DNA from: Ilyonectria destructans
Taxonomy: Eukaryota; Ascomycota; Sordariomycetes; Hypocreales; Nectriaceae
Length of the DNA: 64,000 bases
Assembly: GCA_020740775.1 (NCBI GenBank)
Contig: JAHEWK010000003.1
Span: 3,534,001-3,598,000 of the forward strand
Direction of reading: 5' to 3'
Below the pieces are notes generated by a model. It had not been told where the DNA came from. It was given only the letters and a program-made list of their open reading frames with translations, and searched no databases. Made by a program: the position numbers and the translations under genes. Of this stretch, positions 58,413 through 64,000 are shown in pieces; the first letter of the stretch is position 1; every line of letters begins with the position of its first letter.

Positions 58413-59449
58413 ATGATGGACGACTACGTCAGTGAGTCCGACAGCGACTACACCAGCTATTGGCGAGACTGGGTGAGTAGCAGTGCGCAACAGTGACGAC
58501 GGGATTCTTCAACGCCCACCATCCACCGCCAGACGCCCGACACCGCCGCGCCGCAGCCTTCAGCCTCGTCCTGGCGGGGCTTAGCCGAACCGTCGATTGA
58601 GGCAGTCTGTGCTTGTGGAGGGGATTTTTCTGATTGTGGAATACCTGGGCTAACGCGACTTCGCATGTGCGCAGTTCATTTCGTCAAGGGGCAACGAGTA
58701 CTTTTGCGAAATCGACGAAGACTACTTGACCGATCGCTTCAACCTGACGGGGCTCAACACCGAAGTACAGTACTACCAATATGCCTTAGACTTGGTCACC
58801 GATGTCTTTGACCTCGACTGCGACGATGAGATGCGCGAGACGATTGAGAAGTCGGCCAGGCATCTCTACGGCCTAGTTCACGCCCGATATATTGTTACTA
58901 CCAGAGGTTTGACCAAGATGGTGCGCTTTCTCCCCCTCTGTCTTTCTTCTGGCCTATTCTAACGTCATCTCTCTGGAACAGCTTGACAAGTATAAAAAGG
59001 CCGACTTTGGCAAGTGCCCGCGCGTCCAGTGTCACTCCCACCCGCTCCTTCCCATGGGTCTCTCCGACGTCCCCAACCTCAAGCCCGTCAAGCTCTACTG
59101 CGGCCGCTGCGAGGACATCTACAACCCCAAGTCGTCGCGGCACGCCGCTATCGACGGCGCCTACTTCGGCACTTCCTTCCACAACATCCTCTTCCAGGTC
59201 TACCCCGCTCTCATTCCTACGAAGAGTGTCAACCGCTACATCCCCCGCGTCTACGGTTTCAAGGTCCACGCCTCTGCTGCCCTCGTCCGCTGGCAAAACG
59301 CAAACCGCGACGACATGCGCCGTCGCCTGCGCAAGCTCGAGATCGACACTGGCTTCCGCGAGGAGATGGGCGAAGAGGAGGACGAAGACGAGGACGAGGT
59401 CGAGTTTGAGGGCATTGATGGGCGCATGGCTGTTGTAGAGGGACTCTGA
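58413..59449 (+). CDS. CKB1: Casein kinase II regulatory (beta) subunit
   Basis: Three exons (58413-58472, 58675-58920, 58982-59449) encode 257 residues. The 20-codon first exon (Y-V-S-E-S-D-S-D-Y) is followed by a 202-bp intron, the longest in the well-supported genes. Then come the diagnostic W-F/I-S-S-R-G-N-E-Y-F-C-E-I-D-E-D-Y block, the acidic loop D-L-D-C-D-D-E and the zinc ribbon with Cys114, Cys119, Cys142 and Cys145 that makes the beta-beta dimer. An acidic tail ends the protein. CK2-beta stabilises the CK2 tetramer and chooses substrates. It is needed for growth and for clock and polarity functions in fungi. Two adjacent ATGs occur at 58413 and 58416. Confidence 0.95.
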
Positions 59450-60049
59450 GACTGAGCAAGACTTGGCTACGGAAGGAAGACACGGATGCGCGGATGCCAA
59501 GATGTGAGGATACCAGACGGCTCGGAAGGGATGGGAAACAGCGTGGGAGTGTCTTTGTCTATGGATACCGCCTTTGCCCTACACCGCAGTAATATCGCCC
59601 TGTCGTGTCGTGCTTCTATTGTTCGGTCGGTTCTACGGATAGGCGTTGTCTGGGAAGACGGGGCTGGGCTAACCAAACAAAGTACGAATGAATTCTTTGA
59701 GTTATAGCTGTTAAATGGAAGCGCCTTTTTACTATTTTGTGTTCTTTCCCCGAAAGAGTTCATTTTCAAAGGTGTGTGGGGGGGGGGGGGGGGGGGGTTA
59801 AATGAGTGAGTAATGTTCACAAGAGTATATAATACCCAAATCTGATTAAATGATTGGTCATTGTCTGTTCGTCGTTTCAAGTTTCATGCAAAAGTTCTAT
59901 CTGTCCGAGGTTTTCCGAACCGCACCACCCAATTTCCCTGCTTCTAGAGCTGATTCCATTGCCATGTCCTGCAATGTAGTAACAGAAAAAAAAAGGTCAC
60001 AAAAAGCCACCCATTATTTTAATAATAATTACAAATACCATGTGTGCTC
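59450..60049. other. Convergent 3' spacer, CKB1 / DPP1
   Basis: About 600 bp tail-to-tail. It contains a 20-G homopolymer (59778-59797) and, near 60020, a TTTTAATAATAATTA tract that may belong to the 3' end signals of the lipid phosphatase gene. Confidence 0.55.
59778..59797 (+). repeat. Twenty-base G homopolymer
   Basis: An unbroken run of 20 G on the plus strand, preceded by GTGTGT, in the convergent spacer. The length may be imprecise because sequencing and assembly of such runs is unreliable. Confidence 0.85.
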
Positions 60050-61502
60050 TTAGACACGGTCATCACGGTCGTCCCGTGGGTTCATTCGCTGCAGCTCGAC
60101 ATCCTGGAACGGCGGACGCTCACGGGAGTGATCTAGCTCGTCGTCAGAGTGGTGAAGTGGGACAGGCCTCTGGGTGGCCGCGCCTGATGTCATGGCCGGG
60201 TACGAAGTGTTGGCAGACATGCCCGTGTCGTGGCGTTGAGAGCTCGGGAGCATCTCCTCGTCCTCGCCGGCGTAACCAAGCCGACCTACGCCAGCCCAGA
60301 AGGCACGTTCTTCGCTACGGGGTCCCCAAGCCCAACCAGCACCGACACGGATGGGAAGGTGGTAGTAGCGGAAGGCGTAGATGGAGGTAACGGTGCCCAT
60401 GAGAAAACCAAAGAGGATATCGAATCCATGGTGACGGTAGTCATACCAGCGGGACGAGGCGACGAAGACGGCGCAGGCGAAGGGCACGATGGTGAGGACG
60501 AGCAAATAGATGGGCGGCGCTGCAGCCTGGCGGCGAAGTGACTGAATCTTGATATTTTGCTCGAAGGCGTTTTCGTCAAGTTTGTTCGAGGGGAACGACC
60601 CTGCGGTGCGGGTCGGCTCATATCGATCCACACTCGGGCGTTGTCGAGAGGGGAAGGCGGCGTGGCTGTGGGCTCCTGCAACAGAGGAAGCGCTGGGCAG
60701 AGCGAAGGGGACGGTGACGGAGAACTTGCTGGCGAGGAAGAGCGAGGCATAGATTAGGCCAGCAGCGGCGGAGGAGGAGTGGCCGCTGGGGTAGCTTCGG
60801 AAGCCGTCGTTAAGGATACTCCTGTCGGTTTGGGTGCAGATATCGGCAGAGACGAGCTGGCCGGTCATGTTGCGCCAGGCCAAGCCACCGACGATGTAGT
60901 CGGCGACATTGTCGAGGTCCGGCTTGCAGCGGTCGAGCAGGTCGGGGCGAGGCTTGCCGAAGATGTTCTTCATGGACTCGGTGAAGAACCAGGCGGAGAC
61001 GAGGGCGAGGGCGAGACCAAGCCAGCCAATGTGCAGCTCCCAGAGCTTACGCTTCCAGACCAGGGCCTTGGGGGTGTCCTTGGGAACCGTGGGGCCCGGG
61101 ACGAAGATGAGAGAGACTGTGGCGATGATGACGATGGGGACGCCGGCGTTGAGGATGATGAGGAGGTAGGGCGGGACAAGCTCATGTTCGGTGTAGGGGA
61201 ATCTATTGAGAATAGTTGTTAGCTGAGGGGCTTGGTGGAGGGCGTTGAAAGGCGGAATTGCCATCGACAATGAGGCCGGGGGGGACAAAGACGCACGAGA
61301 TATCGGGGTTGACTAGGGAAAAGGGTCGCTTCGCAGGGTCGATGTGGCCCAACGCGGCAGCGATGCCGGCGACTGCAATTAGAGAAATCCAGTCGAAGGC
61401 ATAAGATAACACCAGGCGCATGGAGATGCGGCCTCGCCGACTGGAAGGAAAACCTGGGGCCGAATCCGTCATCTTTTGGTAAACTTTGGGGAATAGAGCC
61501 AT
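60050..61502 (-). CDS. DPP1: PAP2-family lipid phosphatase, diacylglycerol-pyrophosphate phosphatase type
   Basis: Two exons (61502-61297, 61202-60050) around a 94-bp intron with a CTAAC branch give 452 residues. The three phosphatase motifs are present: K-N-I-F-G-K-P-R-P-D (about 147-156), Y-P-S-G-H-S-S, and S-R-W-Y-D-Y-R-H-H-G-F-D. About six hydrophobic spans surround them, the topology of Dpp1/Lpp1. Such enzymes remove phosphate from diacylglycerol pyrophosphate, phosphatidate and related lipids at the vacuole or Golgi. The insert of about 70 residues between motifs 2 and 3 and the hydrophilic Arg/Asp-rich tail are typical of filamentous-fungal members. A TATATA element only 35 bp upstream suggests that translation may begin at the second ATG (61472, M-T-D-S-A-P-G), giving 442 residues. 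Confidence 0.9.
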
Positions 61503-61536
61503 TGTGAGAGCCCAGAGAGGGCGGAGAACGATGGGG

Positions 61537-61542
61537 TATATA
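61537..61542 (-). promoter_or_regulatory. TATA box of the lipid phosphatase gene
   Basis: TATATA in the context CTTATATACCCC on the minus strand, 35 bp upstream of the first ATG and 65 bp upstream of the second. Confidence 0.45.
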
Positions 61543-64000
61543 AGGTTGCGGTGTCTTGCAAACAGTCAGGCGACGCCCCGAAGCAGTAAACTAAACAAGA
61601 GACGGCGGCCCAGGGGATCTGGGACGGTTTGCTCGGAGCTCCGATCTGGCGTTGGCGGGTGGAGGTTTGATGGGGGTTGACGTAGGAGGTTTCTTGCATG
61701 GATCTCAGTGATGACGGGGGAGTGGGTGGATACATAAGGTTAAGCTGCCGGACGGCCGCGGTACCTACAGCACAGCGCTTGCACCGCAGTGAGCCGCTGT
61801 ACCACGCACCTAGCTGTCGGGCAATAAGGCCGGGGCCAGCCTCTGTTGGCTTGGCTGGCTTGGCAGGGATGAGACGGGCTGGGCAAGGCTAATTGGCGGT
61901 GGGGTTACGTGGACAATTGCCCTGGGGAGTGTGCTAGGTACCTAGGTACTTACAGGTATGGACTTTCGTTCGCACTTGTGAATGGATGGGCCGTAGATGT
62001 GCGATGGAGACGAGAGGAGCGAGCGCCAGCAGACGGGGTCTCGGAGCCTACTACGGAGTAGCCTTTTTATCTGTCCTGCCGGCCTTGTGTTTTTGCTCGT
62101 CTGACACTGCTTGATTGGGTTTCAGCATGCGCGCGCTCCTTTCTTACTCTCACACACTCGCCCTGGCGCTTGGCAGTTGTCATGCTACAGCCGAAGTACC
62201 AATAAGTCGAGGCTGTGGCAGGGGGCTGTGAGGACCGCGCCGGGCTCCATTGGGGAACTGATCGCGTGGGTGAGCCGTGCTAGGGTGCGCCGTGGCTGGC
62301 AGACGCCTCACTGCGACACCTGAACGGCCACAGAGCTGTGCCCAGAGGGAGGATGAATTTAGCGCTTGATTACCACTAAAACACACTTGGATTCGACGGA
62401 TTCCACAGCGGGAATCTCACCTGCCCACAGCCCAGCCGCTAACTCTGTGGCATACTTGGGTTGACAATGGACTGTGTACCGGTCAGGTTGCGTGGCCCAG
62501 CCCCGTGCGAGCATGGCATATAAATGATACGAGAGCAACAGGATATTTATGAGGATGCTCCGACTCGTGAAAAGTGTTTTCTGGGGGGGAGGGGGCTTAA
62601 CACAGTGTATAGGGCGGGCGAGGACTCGGCTTACTCGGTATGTAAGGGTTTCTTTGCTTGCCGCCAAGCTCTGCAAGCACCTGCGTTGTCGCAGATCCCC
62701 ATTACGATGCCTCATTTCGCTTTTCCGCAGCAAGACCCAAAAGACACACCTGCTCCGGGTGCCGAGATCTGGTGGTATGCGGCGCGATCGTCGCCGCCAG
62801 AGGTGACGCCTGTGGACGTCCATCCCGTACCACGACCTCATTGTTGCCCCTCAATAATTAGCACCTGTGGCACCTTATTTGAGGACCTATTCTTCGGTAA
62901 GGCGGGCGGCTTTAATCGCAACGTCGATGCTGGGAGGCCACTAATCAATGCCACCCACGTCCCCCGAAACCTTAAATTTCCATCTTCCATCCGCTGCCGC
63001 AACTTAACATCAACCATGGGAACACGCTTCTTTCTTCCCCGGGTGGCGTGGAGTGCAAACCCCCGAGATGCGATTAACACCAAGGGACCAAAGTCAGCGG
63101 CAAACCCACCGCCGCGCGCTCTCTCTCTTTTCTATGCCTTTCTGACCGATCATCTCACTCATCTCACTTCCCCTCGCCTCTTCTCATCTCACTCATCCCT
63201 TCACAGATGCGCGTCCTGTCTCTAAGACTCTACCTCCCCGGGCACTACATCCTGGCGCTACGTCCTGGCGCCACTCTGTACAGTCAGATCTCATCCCCTT
63301 TCAGCACCGATCAACGGTGATGATTTCAGACACAGCAACAATCCTTGGGGTGAGTGATCGAAGGTCCAGCCGCCCAAGTTACGTGGCCCAGTGAGGCTGA
63401 GCAACCGCTAAACTGCTCCCTCGCGACCATCCATGCCGTGCCCCTACTTACTAATAGTTAACAAAGCTCGGGCGTATCGGACCTCCGAGAGAGTCCGCCG
63501 CCTTAGTCCGCAAATACGAGGTCGTGGTTAATTGCCAATCCAAGGTCTTGCATTGCCAACGAAAAGCTCTAGCATCGACTGTTCTCGACCGCAAGTCGTC
63601 TGTGAGAGCTTCGAATGTCTCAGCCTAATAAGGTGCCCTCCAGCTTGCCTTGTCGTATCTTGCTGTTGAACCGTGTGTAGGTTCTCGAGTGCTTCGTGTG
63701 AATGAGACTTTGTGATGTTCATCTTCTGAAACCCTTGGGCGAGGGTTTTATTTTATTTTTATGTTTATTTTATCAGTCTCGGCTTGGCTTGTCAGCCGCG
63801 CGATCCTTCCTCCCAGCGGGACCTTCGCGCTCCCGAGACCTTGGCATTCGGTGTAGGATGCGTATTGCATAAGCCGCAGCACCCGATGGGAGCATACTGC
63901 CCAGTCACTGAGCAGTTGCGCGTTACATCTGAGTGCGAAGCTAGACAGGGTTTGAAACTCGCGCTGGATCATGCAACTGGTGCCAATGGATGCCTGACTT
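61543..64000. other. Right-end spacer without a recognised gene
   Basis: Carries the upstream region of the lipid phosphatase gene, an AGGTACCTAGGTACTT palindromic stretch at about 61935-61950 and a TACGGAGTA element at 62052-62060. A 233-codon plus-strand frame (62524-63225) has no recognisable domain, no hydrophobic or repeat structure and promoter-like composition, so I do not call it a gene. No tRNA or rRNA gene seen. Confidence 0.5.

Noticed and set aside
62340..62470. Possible tRNA-like segment
   Set aside because: A few A-box/B-box-like words appear, but no cloverleaf or anticodon arm could be built; no tRNA was found anywhere in the window.
62524..63225. 233-codon ORF near the right edge
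   Set aside because: No recognisable domain, contains promoter-like sequence, and composition does not match the real genes of the window.

Overview
This window is a piece of a filamentous ascomycete chromosome (Pezizomycotina; the protein sequences suggest a sordariomycete, probably Hypocreales, but that is inference). The grounds are short GT-AG introns of about 49-160 bp with CTAAC/CTGAC branch sites, genes on both strands with one promoter each, and fungus-specific families such as Skt5, Fun30, the DUF2406 family, Nab2 and Ric1. Fourteen genes can be assigned to known families. Two more are plausible orphan membrane-protein genes.

Layout. 1-585 is the 3' end of a chitin-synthase activator (Skt5/Chs4). 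A 6.6-kb gene-poor spacer then leads to a Myb-like nuclear protein (7173-7997) and a decayed patatin-like phospholipase (8768-9298). Next come a Fun30-type SNF2 remodeller (minus), VMA21 (plus) and a DUF2406 protein (minus), followed by a second 6-kb empty spacer and the ribosomal protein gene eL33 (minus). 23.2-26.3 kb is a repeat graveyard: a broken ORF of unknown family and a mutated, internally deleted Ty3/gypsy chromodomain retrotransposon ending in very AT-rich DNA. From 27.8 kb the window is mostly housekeeping: ZWF1 (glucose-6-phosphate dehydrogenase) and MED14 on plus, HEM14 (protoporphyrinogen oxidase) and NAB2 on minus, a secreted GH20 hexosaminidase and a P450 on plus, an ARO8-type aminotransferase on minus, the two orphan membrane-protein candidates, RIC1 and CKB1 on plus, and a DPP1-type lipid phosphatase on minus.

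The genes do not form a pathway cluster. They are independent cell functions: wall synthesis (SKT5) and chitin turnover (GH20), chromatin and transcription (FUN30, MED14, Myb), mRNA export (NAB2), NADPH supply (ZWF1), haem synthesis (HEM14, with a haem-dependent P450 nearby), and membrane traffic and lipids (VMA21, RIC1, DPP1). I did not find a convincing new multi-gene system. The most notable observations are a 10-nt micro-exon in eL33, a frame-neutral GC-AG intron in VMA21, the patatin and retrotransposon relics with RIP-type stop codons, and several short tandem-repeat arrays and recurring palindrome-like elements in promoters. Splice sites were placed by hand from consensus signals plus reading-frame and family continuity. 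No alignment or search was run.
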